From NCBI RefSeq assembly GCF_036010485.1, contig NZ_CP108568.1, positions 3,286,001 to 3,350,000 of the forward strand: DNA of 64,000 nt, given 5' to 3'. This document shows positions 15,977 through 24,627 of this stretch, piece after piece. The notes beneath the pieces were generated by a model. It worked only from the letters and a program-made list of their open reading frames with translations, had not been told where the DNA came from and ran no database searches. Source of the stretch: Streptomyces sp. NBC_01198. GTDB lineage: Bacteria; Actinomycetota; Actinomycetes; Streptomycetales; Streptomycetaceae. Each line of letters begins with the position of its first letter. The stretch's first letter is position 1. The position numbers and the translations under genes are program-made.

Positions 15977-17089
15977 TCAGACCCCGGCGTAGGAGTGCTT
16001 TCCGCTGACGAAGATGTTCACGCCGTAGTAGTTGAACAGGAAGCAGCCGAAGGCGATCAGCGCCAGATACGCCGCCTTGCGGCCCTTCCAGCCGGCCGTG
16101 GCACGGGCGTGCAGGTAGCAGGCGTAGGCCACCCAGGTGATGAACGCCCAGGTCTCCTTCGGGTCCCAGCCCCAGTAGCGGCCCCAGGCGGCCTGCGCCC
16201 AGATCGCGCCCGCGATGATGGTGAACGTCCACAGCGGGAAGACCAGGGCGTTCATCCGGTACGCGAACTTGTCCAGGCTCGCCGCCGACGGCAGCCGCCG
16301 CATGATGTCGCCCCAGCGCCCGTCGCTCGCCTTGCCCGCCGTCACCGCGACCTCGTAGTGGTCGCGGAAGAGGAAGAGCATCGTGCCGACCGCGGCCAGG
16401 TAGAAGATCGCGCCGGAGATGATCGCGCACGAGACGTGGATCCACAGCCAGTACGAGTGCAGCGCGGGCACCAGCTGCTCGCTGGAGGTGTAGAGCACCG
16501 ACAGTGCCAGGCCCAGGTCGAGCAGCACCGAGGTGACCAGGAAGAGCCCGATCCAGCGGACGTCCTTCTTGAGCGCGAGCAGCAGCAGGTACGCGCCGAC
16601 GGCGACCGCGCCGAAGGTGGTGGAGAACTCGTACATGTTGCCCCAGGGGGCGCGCTGCACGGAGGCCGCGCGGAAGGCGACGCCCGAGGCGTGCAGCACC
16701 CAGGCAAGCACCGTGAAGGACACCGCGATGCGGCCGTAGAGGTCGCCCTTCTCGTTGCCGCCCGCGGCGCCGGGGCCGTCCGCGATACCGCGGTCGCTGG
16801 CCGAGGCGCGGGTGACGACGGTGGGGCGCTCCAGGGTGACCGTGCTGCCGGCCGCGGTCTTGACGGTGACCTGCTGCGCCGCCTTCAGCTTCGCCGCCTC
16901 GGCCTCGGCCTCCTTGGCCTGCGCCTCGGCGATCAGGGCCGCGGACTGCACGGCGATCTTGCTGCGCCCGCCGAAGACCCACTCCGCCAGATGGCCGAGG
17001 AAGGCGAGGGCGTACACGAACATCGCCGAGCGGATCAGGTAGTTGCTGTAGTTCGCGAAGTTCTCGTTGACCGCGGCAGCGATGTTCAC
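15977..17089 (-). CDS. ccsB: Cytochrome c biogenesis protein CcsB (CcsA/ResC family)
   Basis: A 370-residue membrane protein with about eight helices. The tryptophan-rich haem-handling motif WGRYWGWDPKETWAFITW is at about 302-319, with conserved histidines in flanking helices (for example in SYWLWIHVSCAI and the final loop). With ResB it forms the system II synthase that delivers haem across the membrane and attaches it to apocytochrome c. A charged linker of about 80 residues after the first helix is longer than in Bacillus. It starts at a GTG overlapping the resB stop by four bases. Confidence 0.94.
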   Translation of the reverse strand: MNIAAAVNENFANYSNYLIRSAMFVYALAFLGHLAEWVFGGRSKIAVQSAALIAEAQAKEAEAEAAKLKAAQQVTVKTAAGSTVTLERPTVVTRASASDRGIADGPGAAGGNEKGDLYGRIAVSFTVLAWVLHASGVAFRAASVQRAPWGNMYEFSTTFGAVAVGAYLLLLALKKDVRWIGLFLVTSVLLDLGLALSVLYTSSEQLVPALHSYWLWIHVSCAIISGAIFYLAAVGTMLFLFRDHYEVAVTAGKASDGRWGDIMRRLPSAASLDKFAYRMNALVFPLWTFTIIAGAIWAQAAWGRYWGWDPKETWAFITWVAYACYLHARATAGWKGRKAAYLALIAFGCFLFNYYGVNIFVSGKHSYAGV

Positions 17090-18804
17090 GCGCGCGCTCC
17101 TTCGTCGTCGTTCACGGCTGGGGTCTCGGCTCCGGGCTCGGTACCGGCTTCGTCATCGGCGGACGGTGGTGGGTCGCCGTCGGGCTTGACGGGTGCGTCG
17201 GGCAGCAGTTGCAGGGCCACGTCGCCGATCTCGTCGGCGATCCTCGCGGACTCGCTGCGGCCCAGGCCGCCCATCTCCACGACGGTCACCCCGTCCTCGG
17301 CGCGTGCCGCCCGCACCCAGATCCTGCGGCGCTGGATGAACAGCGAGCCCGCCAGGCCCAGGATCGCGCCGACCCCGCTGATCAGGGCGGCCTCGTTGCC
17401 GGACTGGTGGGAGACGGTGAAGCTGGCCCAGGTCTTGACGCCGTCGAAGGTCAGGCTGCCTGCGCCGTTCGGCAGCGTCATGGTGTCGCCGGGCTGCATC
17501 ATCTTGGCGAACGGCTGGCCGTCGGTACCCGTGAACTGCTTCATGTGGGTGGTGTCGAGCTGGTACACGTTCTGCTGGCCGCCGGCGTCGATGCCGAGGT
17601 CGCCGTGGAAGGCGTTCAGGATGAGTGCCGGCTGTTGCAGGGTCGGGAAGGTCGAGTACCAGCCCCTGGTGGCGTCCACGGCGAAGGTCGGCGTGAAGAT
17701 GCCGCGGAAGCCCAGCTGGTCGAGCTTGCCGTTCTTGTCCAGCGTCTCGGGGGCCTTGATGACGCCGATCGAGGTGAGCGCGGTGTCCTGCGGCAGGAAC
17801 GGCACCACCGACTTCACGGTGTTGCCCTTGGCGTCCCTGATGGTGACGACCGGGGCGTAGCCGTGCGAGATCAGATAGACCTTCTCGCCGCCGATGCTCA
17901 GCGGGTGGTTGACCGAGATCTCGCCCTTGACGGGTTTGCCGTCGGTTCCGCTGTAGTAGTGGATGTTGGCCTTGAACTCCAGCGCGGTGCCCTTCTCGGG
18001 GCCGCTGGTGGCGTACTTCTGGTCGAAGCTGTCCAGGTCGAAGCCGAACGGTTGGAGATCGTCGGCGCCGTAAAGGGTGCCGCCGCTGAAGTCGTCGTAC
18101 TGGGTGAGGTTGTTGACGAACCCGTCGCCCTCCACCACCAGCTTGCCGCCCTCGGCCTTCTCCAGCGAGGTCAGCGCGAACGCGATCAGCAGCCCGAACA
18201 GCGAGATGTGGAAGAGCAGGTTGCCGAACTCCCGCAGGTAGCCCTTCTCGCCGGCCACCGAGGTCGCGGTGACGTCGCTACGGAACCTGCGCCCGCGCAG
18301 CGCCTTGCGGGCCGCCTCGGTCACCTCCTCCGGGCTCGCCTCGGTGCGCCAGGTGCTGTACGCGGGCAGCCGGGTCAGGTTGCGCGGGGCGCCGGGCGGC
18401 CGGGAGCGCAGCTGGCCGACGAACTGCCAGCTGCGCGGCACGATGCAGCCGGCCAGCGAGATGAACAGCAGGATGTAGATGGCCGAGAACCACGGCGAGC
18501 TGTAGACGTGGAAGAGCCCGATCCGGTCGTATATCGGGCTGACCGTGGGGTGCTTGACCTTGAAGGCCTCGACCTTGAGCTGGTCGCTGTGCTGCGGGAT
18601 CAGCGAGCCCGGGATCGCGGCGAGCGACAGCAGGAACAGCAGGATCAGCGCGACCCGCATCGAGGTGAGCTGCCGCCACATCCACCGCGTCCAGCCCAGC
18701 ACCCCGAGCGCGGGGGCCTCCGCGAAGGTGTCGGCCGGGGCGGTGCTGAGCTGCGCTCCCGCCGCGCCGAGGTCTTCGCGCTCGGTTTTCTCCGTGATGC
18801 TCAT
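17086..18804 (-). CDS. resB: Cytochrome c biogenesis protein ResB
   Basis: A 572-residue protein with four membrane helices (about 45-70, 105-130, 190-215, 480-500) and a large extracytoplasmic domain between helices 3 and 4, as in ResB/Ccs1. The opening helix has the LTSMRVALILLFLLSLAAIPG signature. It is the partner of CcsB in system II haem ligation. The C-terminal cytoplasmic tail is Asp/Pro-rich and variable. It lies four bases after ccdA and overlaps ccsB, within one operon resA-ccdA-resB-ccsB. Confidence 0.94.
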   Translation of the reverse strand: MSITEKTEREDLGAAGAQLSTAPADTFAEAPALGVLGWTRWMWRQLTSMRVALILLFLLSLAAIPGSLIPQHSDQLKVEAFKVKHPTVSPIYDRIGLFHVYSSPWFSAIYILLFISLAGCIVPRSWQFVGQLRSRPPGAPRNLTRLPAYSTWRTEASPEEVTEAARKALRGRRFRSDVTATSVAGEKGYLREFGNLLFHISLFGLLIAFALTSLEKAEGGKLVVEGDGFVNNLTQYDDFSGGTLYGADDLQPFGFDLDSFDQKYATSGPEKGTALEFKANIHYYSGTDGKPVKGEISVNHPLSIGGEKVYLISHGYAPVVTIRDAKGNTVKSVVPFLPQDTALTSIGVIKAPETLDKNGKLDQLGFRGIFTPTFAVDATRGWYSTFPTLQQPALILNAFHGDLGIDAGGQQNVYQLDTTHMKQFTGTDGQPFAKMMQPGDTMTLPNGAGSLTFDGVKTWASFTVSHQSGNEAALISGVGAILGLAGSLFIQRRRIWVRAARAEDGVTVVEMGGLGRSESARIADEIGDVALQLLPDAPVKPDGDPPPSADDEAGTEPGAETPAVNDDEGARA

Positions 18805-18808
18805 GGGT

Positions 18809-19585
18809 TCAGACCCCTGGGGTGAAGCTGCTCGACCAGATCTGCATCTGGTAGGTGATGTGTGCCCACACTCCGGTGACCAGCAGGACGCCGACCGCCA
18901 CGAGCATGCCCCCGCCGATCCTGATGACCCAGGCGTAGTGCCGCTTGACCCAGGCGAAGGCGCCCAGCGTACGGCGGAAAGCCATGGCCGCCACGATGAA
19001 GGGCACTCCGAGGCCCGCGCAGTAGAACGCCATAAGCACGGCGCCGCGGACGGCGCTGGCGTCGTCGAAGGCCAGGCTGTTGACCGCGCCCAGGGTGGGG
19101 CCGACGCAGGGCGCCCAGCCGAGCCCGAACAGCACCCCGAGCAGCGGCGCCCCGGCCAGCCCCATGGCGGGCCGGGTGTGGAAGCGGAACTCGCGCTGGG
19201 TGATGCCGCCGACCAAACCCATGAAGGCCAGGCCCAGCACGATGGTCAGCGCGCCGAAGACCCTCGTCAGGACCTCGCGGTGGACCTGGAGGGTCTGCCC
19301 GAAGTTGCCGAAAAGGGCGCCGCCGGAGACGAAGACGGCGCTGAAACCGAGCACGAAGAGCGAGGCGCCCGCCAGCATCCTGCCCCGCCTGGCCTCGGCC
19401 AGGTCGGTACCGGTCACCCCGGTGACGTACGACAGGTAGCCGGGCACCAGCGGCAGCACGCAGGGCGAGAAGAACGAGATCAGGCCGGCGAACATCGCGA
19501 TCGGGATCGCGGCCAGCAGCGCCCCGGTGAGCACCGTCTGGCTCGGGTCGACCGCCAGGGCGGTCAGCGCGTCGTTGCCGCCCAC
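18809..19585 (-). CDS. ccdA: Cytochrome c biogenesis protein CcdA
   Basis: A 258-residue membrane protein with six helices. The two redox cysteines lie in the expected places: FFSPCVLPLVPGYL in the first helix and GLGWAPCVGPTLGAV in the fourth. It passes electrons from cytoplasmic thioredoxin to the outer thioredoxin-like ResA to keep apocytochrome c cysteines reduced. The start is a GTG at 19585, one base after the resA stop, with GGAGAAG in the end of resA serving as ribosome site. Confidence 0.94.
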   Translation of the reverse strand: MGGNDALTALAVDPSQTVLTGALLAAIPIAMFAGLISFFSPCVLPLVPGYLSYVTGVTGTDLAEARRGRMLAGASLFVLGFSAVFVSGGALFGNFGQTLQVHREVLTRVFGALTIVLGLAFMGLVGGITQREFRFHTRPAMGLAGAPLLGVLFGLGWAPCVGPTLGAVNSLAFDDASAVRGAVLMAFYCAGLGVPFIVAAMAFRRTLGAFAWVKRHYAWVIRIGGGMLVAVGVLLVTGVWAHITYQMQIWSSSFTPGV

Positions 19586-19586
19586 G

Positions 19587-20198
19587 TCACTTCTCCGCGG
19601 CGATCGGGTCGATCAGCTCGTTCAGGTCGTCCTCGCCCAGCGGCTTGAGCGCCCGGGCCGCGAGCCGGCCCTGCCGGTCGACGACCAGCGTGGCGGGCAG
19701 GCTCTGCGGGTTGAGGCTGCCCTTGGGGAAGTGCAGGATCTGCTTGCCGTACGGGTCGAAGAGGTTGGGGTAGGTGATCCCGTACCGCTTCGCGAAGGCG
19801 GCGGCGTTGGAGACGGTCAGGTCGCGGGTGTTGATGCCGAGGAACTGCACGCCCTTGGCCTGGTCCGCGGCGGAGACCTTCGCCAGGTGGGGGGCCTCGG
19901 CGCGGCAGGGGCCGCACCACGAACCCCAGATGTTGATGACGACGACCTTGCCCTTGTACGCCGCCAGGCTGTCCTGTCCGCCGGTGATCGTCTTCCCCGA
20001 CAGCTCGGGAGCCTGCTTGCGGTCGGCGGCCTTGATGACGTTGATCGCGCCGCTGCCGCTGACGAAGTTGGAACTGCCCGAGTCCGAGCCGGTCGAGGAC
20101 GACGAGCAGGCGGCGAGCGTCAGCGCCACGACGGCGGCTCCGACCAGCGCGACAGCACTGCGGAACGGGCGGCGTCGTGGGGCGCGCGTAGGACTCAT
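19587..20198 (-). CDS. resA: TlpA/ResA-type thioredoxin-fold lipoprotein
   Basis: The 203-residue protein has a lipoprotein signal (LTLAAC, lipidated Cys31) and an extracytoplasmic thioredoxin domain with the active site WCGPCRAEAP (Cys95, Cys98). It should reduce the haem-binding cysteines of apocytochrome c, using electrons from CcdA. It is the first gene of the system II operon. The ATG has no good ribosome site at close range, and a long interrupted palindrome covers it (20194-20217), which may affect expression. Confidence 0.93.
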   Translation of the reverse strand: MSPTRAPRRRPFRSAVALVGAAVVALTLAACSSSSTGSDSGSSNFVSGSGAINVIKAADRKQAPELSGKTITGGQDSLAAYKGKVVVINIWGSWCGPCRAEAPHLAKVSAADQAKGVQFLGINTRDLTVSNAAAFAKRYGITYPNLFDPYGKQILHFPKGSLNPQSLPATLVVDRQGRLAARALKPLGEDDLNELIDPIAAEK

Positions 20199-20217
20199 GT
20201 GAAAAGTTTCGCATGAG
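20194..20217. promoter_or_regulatory. Interrupted palindrome over the resA start codon
   Basis: The arms CTCATG-n-GAAA and TTTC-n-CATGAG flank a two-base centre, giving 20 of 24 symmetric positions. The resA ATG (20198-20196, minus strand) lies in one arm. In mRNA it would form a hairpin over the start; as DNA it would be a dimeric operator site. No known regulator motif was recognised. Confidence 0.6.
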
Positions 20218-20290
20218 CCTTCCGGCGATCTTCCACACCCCCGACACCGGCACCAAAAGCGGCAATCGCCCCAAGTAAGGACCAGATGAT

Positions 20291-20320
20291 GGCGGCCCGG
20301 CCGCGCGCGGCCGGGCCGCC
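20291..20320 (-). terminator. Perfect 14-bp hairpin after the deacetylase-like gene
   Basis: GGCGGCCCGGCCGC (20291-20304) pairs with its exact complement at 20307-20320, leaving only a GC centre. It lies four bases past the stop of the minus-strand gene at 20325, as expected for its terminator. Confidence 0.8.
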
Positions 20321-20324
20321 GGGG

Positions 20325-21605
20325 TCAGGCGACGGCCGCCGACGAGGGCGTGGTGGCGGCCGGCACCGGGGCGGGCAGGGTCATGAAGTCCTTCCACCCC
20401 TGCGACGGCGCCTGGCCGACCTCCAGCCCCCGCAGCCGGTCGAGCACCGCCGGATCCTGCGCGTCCAGCCAGTCCACGAACTGCCGGAACGACACCATCC
20501 GCACGTCGTCGTGCCCGGCCGCGGCGATGTACTTGAACGCGTCCTCGACCGCGTCCATGTAGATCCCGCCGTTCCACTGCTCGAAGTGGTTGCCGATGTA
20601 GAAGGGCGCCCGGTTGGTCTGGTACGCCCGCTCGAACCCGGCGATGTACGACGCCGTGGCCTGCTCGCGCCAGTACGGGTAGTTGCGCGGGTCGCTGCTG
20701 GTCGCCGCGTGCGACTGGTTGGCCAGCATGTTGTAGTCCATGGACAGCACCTCGAAGGTGTGGCCGGGGAAGGGGATGAGCTGCAGCGGCAGATCCCACA
20801 CGCCCTGCTTCTTCGACGGCCAGATCTGGTTGCCGCCCGGCGAGCTGGCGTCGTAGCGGAAGCCGAGCGCGGCGGCGGTCGGCAGCCACTGGTCCTGGCC
20901 GAGCAGGCACGGGGTGCGGCCGCCGATCAGCTCCTTCTCGTAGTCGAAGGGCAGCGGGTCCTCCCCGTGCCAGCCGGTCTGCGTCTTCCAGGTGGTCACG
21001 AAGGACTTCGCCTGGTCGATCTCGCTCTTCCAGTCCGCCGGGGTCCAGCGGCCCACGCTGCCGGCGCCGGCACAGAAGTGGCCGTTGAAGTGGGTGCCGA
21101 TCTCGTGGCCCTCCTGCCAGGCCTGCCGGACGTTGTCCAGCGTCATCCGCAGGTGGTCGTCGGCGAGGTAGCCGATGTCGGAGGCGCCGAGCGGGCTGTT
21201 GGGCGGGGCGTACTCCAGCTTCTTGTCCTCGGGCAGCAGGTAGAGCCCGCTCAGGAAGAAGGTCATGGACACGCCGTGGTCGGCGGCGAGCTTGCGGAAG
21301 CGGGGGAAGAGGCCGTTGCCGACCTCGCCGGCGCCGTCCCAGGAGAAGATCACGAACTGCGGGGGGGTCTGGCCCGGCTCCAGCCGGTGCACGGCGGGCT
21401 GGTTCGGCTGCTCCCCGGTGTGCGCGGTCGAGCCGTCGCCGATCAGGGTCACCGTCTTGGCCGGGGCGTGCGCCCCGCTGGCCCCCGACGGCTGGCCCGT
21501 CCGGTCCGCGCCACTCTTCTTCCCGGCCCCGCACCCCGCGACGGCCAGGCCGGCCGCCGCCCCCGCGGTTGTCGTCAGCAGACTCCTTCGGCTCATCCCA
21601 CTCAT
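20325..21605 (-). CDS. Polysaccharide deacetylase-like lipoprotein (Tat signal)
   Basis: About 426 residues. The start has a twin-arginine lipoprotein signal (MSRRSLL, then a hydrophobic run and VAGC). The mature part resembles the NodB domain: FVIFSWDGAGEVGNGLF in the place of the metal-binding TFDDG motif, and GHEIGTHFNGHFC with the HxxxH metal ligands. The second Asp of the first motif is replaced by Gly, so normal deacetylase chemistry is in doubt. I chose the ATG at 21605; ATGs at 21632 and 21596 are alternatives. It acts outside the membrane, probably on a glycan or peptidoglycan part. Confidence 0.78.
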   Translation of the reverse strand: MSGMSRRSLLTTTAGAAAGLAVAGCGAGKKSGADRTGQPSGASGAHAPAKTVTLIGDGSTAHTGEQPNQPAVHRLEPGQTPPQFVIFSWDGAGEVGNGLFPRFRKLAADHGVSMTFFLSGLYLLPEDKKLEYAPPNSPLGASDIGYLADDHLRMTLDNVRQAWQEGHEIGTHFNGHFCAGAGSVGRWTPADWKSEIDQAKSFVTTWKTQTGWHGEDPLPFDYEKELIGGRTPCLLGQDQWLPTAAALGFRYDASSPGGNQIWPSKKQGVWDLPLQLIPFPGHTFEVLSMDYNMLANQSHAATSSDPRNYPYWREQATASYIAGFERAYQTNRAPFYIGNHFEQWNGGIYMDAVEDAFKYIAAAGHDDVRMVSFRQFVDWLDAQDPAVLDRLRGLEVGQAPSQGWKDFMTLPAPVPAATTPSSAAVA

Positions 21606-21809
21606 GCGTGATCCCCGTCTCTCGGCGTGCATGCCGTGCGGCTGAGGCGGGCGGAAGCGTGGACGCCCACCATGACGTCCACACGTTCCTCACGATTACT
21701 CCTATTTTGGTCAAATCATCTCATTGACCCCCAGATGGCCCCCCGCAATCCCCCCTTCGCGCGGCGCGCCGCCCCCCCGGCCCCCGCCGGCAGGGAACCC
21801 TCGCCGGGG

Positions 21810-22469
21810 CTAGGCCACGGGCTTGGGGGTAGCGCCGCGGAGGTGGAGGGGGACGAGGGCGATCGCGGGCTCGGCGTAGCCGACGGAGACGATCTCGTCA
21901 CCGCGATACGTGAAGCTCGTCACGCTGGCCAGCGTGCACTGGCGCCGACGCGGGTCGTGCCAGAGCCGCCGCCGCTCCGCGTACGACCGCACCACCCAGA
22001 TCGGCAACTGGTGGCTGACGCACACCGCCTCGTGCCCCCTTGCGGCGTCCCGCGCGGCGGCCAGCGCCGCGGTCATCCGCACGACCTGGTCGACGTACGG
22101 CTCCCCCCAGCTCGGCCGGAACGGGTTCGTGAGGTACTTCCAGTTGGCCGGCTTGCGCAGCGCCCCGTCGCCGACCCCGAAGGTCTTGCCCGCGAAGACG
22201 TTGGCGGCCTCGATCAGGCGGGGGTCCTCGGCGACGTCGAGGCCGTGCGCCTCGGCGATCGGCGCCGCCGTCTCCTGCGCGCGCTCCAGGGGCGAGGCGA
22301 CGACGTACGTCACGTCCCGCTCCGCGAGGTGTTCCGCGACCCGCTCGGCCATCTTCCGGCCCAGCTCGGACAGGTGGAAGCCGGGCGCCCTGCCGTAGAG
22401 GATCCCGTCGGGGTTGTGGACCTCGCCGTGCCGCACCACGTGCACCACGGTCAGTTCGTCACTGCTCAT
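21810..22469 (-). CDS. Histidine phosphatase (phosphoglycerate mutase-like)
   Basis: The 219-residue protein carries the phosphohistidine motif VRHGEVHNP with Arg13-His14-Gly15 near the N-terminus and a second catalytic histidine in [10 protein letters not shown]. The group includes broad phosphatases as well as cofactor-dependent mutases; length and sequence favour a phosphatase. Its ATG overlaps the hemL stop by four bases, so it is translationally coupled to hemL. A role in tetrapyrrole synthesis is possible but only suggested by context. Confidence 0.9.
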   Translation of the reverse strand: MSSDELTVVHVVRHGEVHNPDGILYGRAPGFHLSELGRKMAERVAEHLAERDVTYVVASPLERAQETAAPIAEAHGLDVAEDPRLIEAANVFAGKTFGVGDGALRKPANWKYLTNPFRPSWGEPYVDQVVRMTAALAAARDAARGHEAVCVSHQLPIWVVRSYAERRRLWHDPRRRQCTLASVTSFTYRGDEIVSVGYAEPAIALVPLHLRGATPKPVA

Positions 22470-23779
22470 GCCTGGGCCTCCGCTGCGGCACGTGCGGCGG
22501 CGGGCAGCGCGGCGGCGATACGCTCCACGGCCCGCTCGTCGTGCGCGGTCGACACGAACCAGGACTCGAAGGCGGACGGGGGCACGTACACGCCCTGCGC
22601 CAGCATCGAGTGGAAGAACGGGGTGAAGCGGTACGCCTCCTGCCGCTTCGCCGCCTCGAAGTCACGGACCTCCTCGTCCGTGAAGAAGACGGAGAACATA
22701 CTGCCTGCCGTCTGCAGCCGGTGCGCGACCCCCTCCTTGCCGAGCGCCGCCGTCACCAGCCCCTGGATCTCCGCGGAGACCGCGTCCACCGTCCGGTAGG
22801 CCGCGTCGTCCAGCAGCCGCAGCTGCGCGAGACCGGCCGCGGTCGCCACCGGGTTACCGGACAGCGTGCCCGCCTGGTAGACCGGGCCGACCGGCGCGAG
22901 CTGCGCCATGACGTCGGCCCGCCCGCCGAACGCGGCCGCGGGGAAGCCGCCGCCCATCACCTTGCCGAAGGTCATCAGGTCGGGGCGCACACCGTCGAGC
23001 CCGTACCAGCCGGCCTTGCTGACCCGGAAGCCGGTCATCACCTCGTCCGAGACGTAGAGGGCGCCGTCGGCCGCGCACAGCTCCTTGAGCCCGGCGTTGA
23101 AGCCGTCCCGGGGCGGCACGACGCCCATGTTGCCGGGCGAGGCCTCCGTGATGACGCAGGCGATCTCCTCGGGGTGCGCGGCGAAGGCGGCGCGTACCGC
23201 GTCGAGGTCGTTGTAGGGCAGCACGATCGTCTCGCCGGTCTGCGCGCCCGTCACCCCGGGGGTGTCGGGCAACCCGAACGTGGCGAGCCCGGAACCGGCG
23301 GCGGCCAGCAGCGCGTCCACGTGACCGTGGTAACACCCCGCGAACTTGACGACCTTGGCCCGGCCGGTGAAGCCGCGGGCCAGCCGGATCGCGCTCATCG
23401 TCGCCTCGGTGCCGGACGACACCAGCCGTACCTGGTCCAGCGGTTCGACCCTGGCCACCATCTCCTCGGCCAGCGTGACCTCGCCCTCGCTGGGCGTGCC
23501 GAAGGACGTACCATGTGTCACCGCCGCCTGGACGGCGGCGATCACCTCGGGATGCGCGTGGCCGAGGATCATCGGTCCCCACGAGCAGACCAGGTCCACA
23601 TACTCACGGCCGTCGGCGTCGGTCAGGTACGGACCGGTACCGGACACCATGAAGCGGGGTGTACCACCCACGGCACGGAAGGCCCGCACCGGAGAGTTCA
23701 CGCCTCCTGGGGTCACGGCCGCCGCGCGGTCGAACAGTTCCTGGGACACTGGTGCTTCGTAGGGATAGCTCACAGACAC
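22466..23779 (-). CDS. hemL: Glutamate-1-semialdehyde 2,1-aminomutase
   Basis: A 437-residue PLP enzyme of class III aminotransferase fold. The PLP lysine is Lys273 in [11 protein letters not shown], the Asp that pairs with the cofactor lies in [11 protein letters not shown], and [14 protein letters not shown] binds the phosphate. It makes 5-aminolevulinate from glutamate semialdehyde in the C5 haem pathway; the upstream enzyme HemA is encoded at 46388. The start is a GTG at 23779. The upstream region, shared with a divergent gene, carries a 7-10-7 inverted repeat at 23811-23834. Confidence 0.96.
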   Translation of the reverse strand: MSVSYPYEAPVSQELFDRAAAVTPGGVNSPVRAFRAVGGTPRFMVSGTGPYLTDADGREYVDLVCSWGPMILGHAHPEVIAAVQAAVTHGTSFGTPSEGEVTLAEEMVARVEPLDQVRLVSSGTEATMSAIRLARGFTGRAKVVKFAGCYHGHVDALLAAAGSGLATFGLPDTPGVTGAQTGETIVLPYNDLDAVRAAFAAHPEEIACVITEASPGNMGVVPPRDGFNAGLKELCAADGALYVSDEVMTGFRVSKAGWYGLDGVRPDLMTFGKVMGGGFPAAAFGGRADVMAQLAPVGPVYQAGTLSGNPVATAAGLAQLRLLDDAAYRTVDAVSAEIQGLVTAALGKEGVAHRLQTAGSMFSVFFTDEEVRDFEAAKRQEAYRFTPFFHSMLAQGVYVPPSAFESWFVSTAHDERAVERIAAALPAAARAAAEAQA

Positions 23780-23810
23780 ATGCTCTCAAACCCCGGGCGT
23801 TGCGCCACAA

Positions 23811-23834
23811 CGTCTCAACCGTGCATCTGAGACG
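23811..23834. promoter_or_regulatory. 7-10-7 inverted repeat between hemL and a divergent gene
   Basis: CGTCTCA (23811-23817) and TGAGACG (23828-23834) are exact complements with a ten-base spacer, one helical turn, placing both half-sites on the same DNA face. The site is 32 bases before hemL and 46 bases before the divergent gene. Its regulator is unknown. Confidence 0.55.
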
Positions 23835-23879
23835 ATGATCGGGTTGCATGGTTGGGGCGGCAGATGGTCGGGTAGTGGA

Positions 23880-24584
23880 ATGCAGCAGACGGGTGGCGGC
23901 GGTCCGGACGAGGGACCGGGAGAACACGTACCCGATCCCGACGGCGCCCGCCCCACCGGCAAGCGCCGCCGCACCCCGCAGGACTCGCAGAACTCGCAGC
24001 ATCGACCCACCGCAGAGCCGAGCAGTCCGGAAGCACGCGATCAAGAACACCACGAGCAACAGCAACACCGAGAACAACGCGATCACCGCGGACAGCGCGA
24101 CACGAACGAACGCCGAACGACCGCAGAGGGCAGGAGCAGGGGTGGCCGAGTGGGGGTGACCTACAAGTACTTCGGGGCGCCCGACGGCGCCACCGCGGCC
24201 CGCGTCCCGATCTCGATGCGCCCGGAGGAACTCGGCGGCGACGAACTCGGCCAGGGCCTGTACACCAAGGTCAAGCCGGAGACGATGGCCGCGATGGTCC
24301 TCACCGGCATCGAGGGCATACCCCCGGCCAAGGTCCCGCCGCTCGAACTGGTCGTCCTGCACCCGGACTACGCCGTCGTCCGGCTGCCCGCCTCCGTCGT
24401 GGAGCCGCTGCGCAACGCCAACGAGGAATCCCTCGGCGCCGCCGCCTTCATCTGGTCGACCGTCCCCGACCGCCGCGGCCCGCGCGACGCGTTCGTCATC
24501 TACCGCATGCTGCACGAGTGGCAGGACTTCGCCCGCCGCTGCCAGGAGTCGGGCCACCAGCTGTACTGCCTGGTCTGGCCGTAG
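23880..24584 (+). CDS. Conserved streptomycete protein of unknown function
   Basis: The protein of about 234 residues has two parts. Residues 1-85 are low complexity, rich in Gln, Arg, His, Glu and Gly. The rest, from VTYKYFGAPDGATAARVPI to the end HQLYCLVWP, is well ordered with GC-skewed codons and looks conserved. I do not recognise a domain. The start is uncertain: ATG at 23880, ATG at 23835 or the GTG near 24150 just before the ordered part. It diverges from hemL across a shared inverted repeat. Confidence 0.6.
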   Translation: MQQTGGGGPDEGPGEHVPDPDGARPTGKRRRTPQDSQNSQHRPTAEPSSPEARDQEHHEQQQHREQRDHRGQRDTNERRTTAEGRSRGGRVGVTYKYFGAPDGATAARVPISMRPEELGGDELGQGLYTKVKPETMAAMVLTGIEGIPPAKVPPLELVVLHPDYAVVRLPASVVEPLRNANEESLGAAAFIWSTVPDRRGPRDAFVIYRMLHEWQDFARRCQESGHQLYCLVWP

Positions 24585-24627
24585 GACCCGCGCCGGACGG
24601 CGGCCGGCACTGGGTAGCCTCGCGGTC

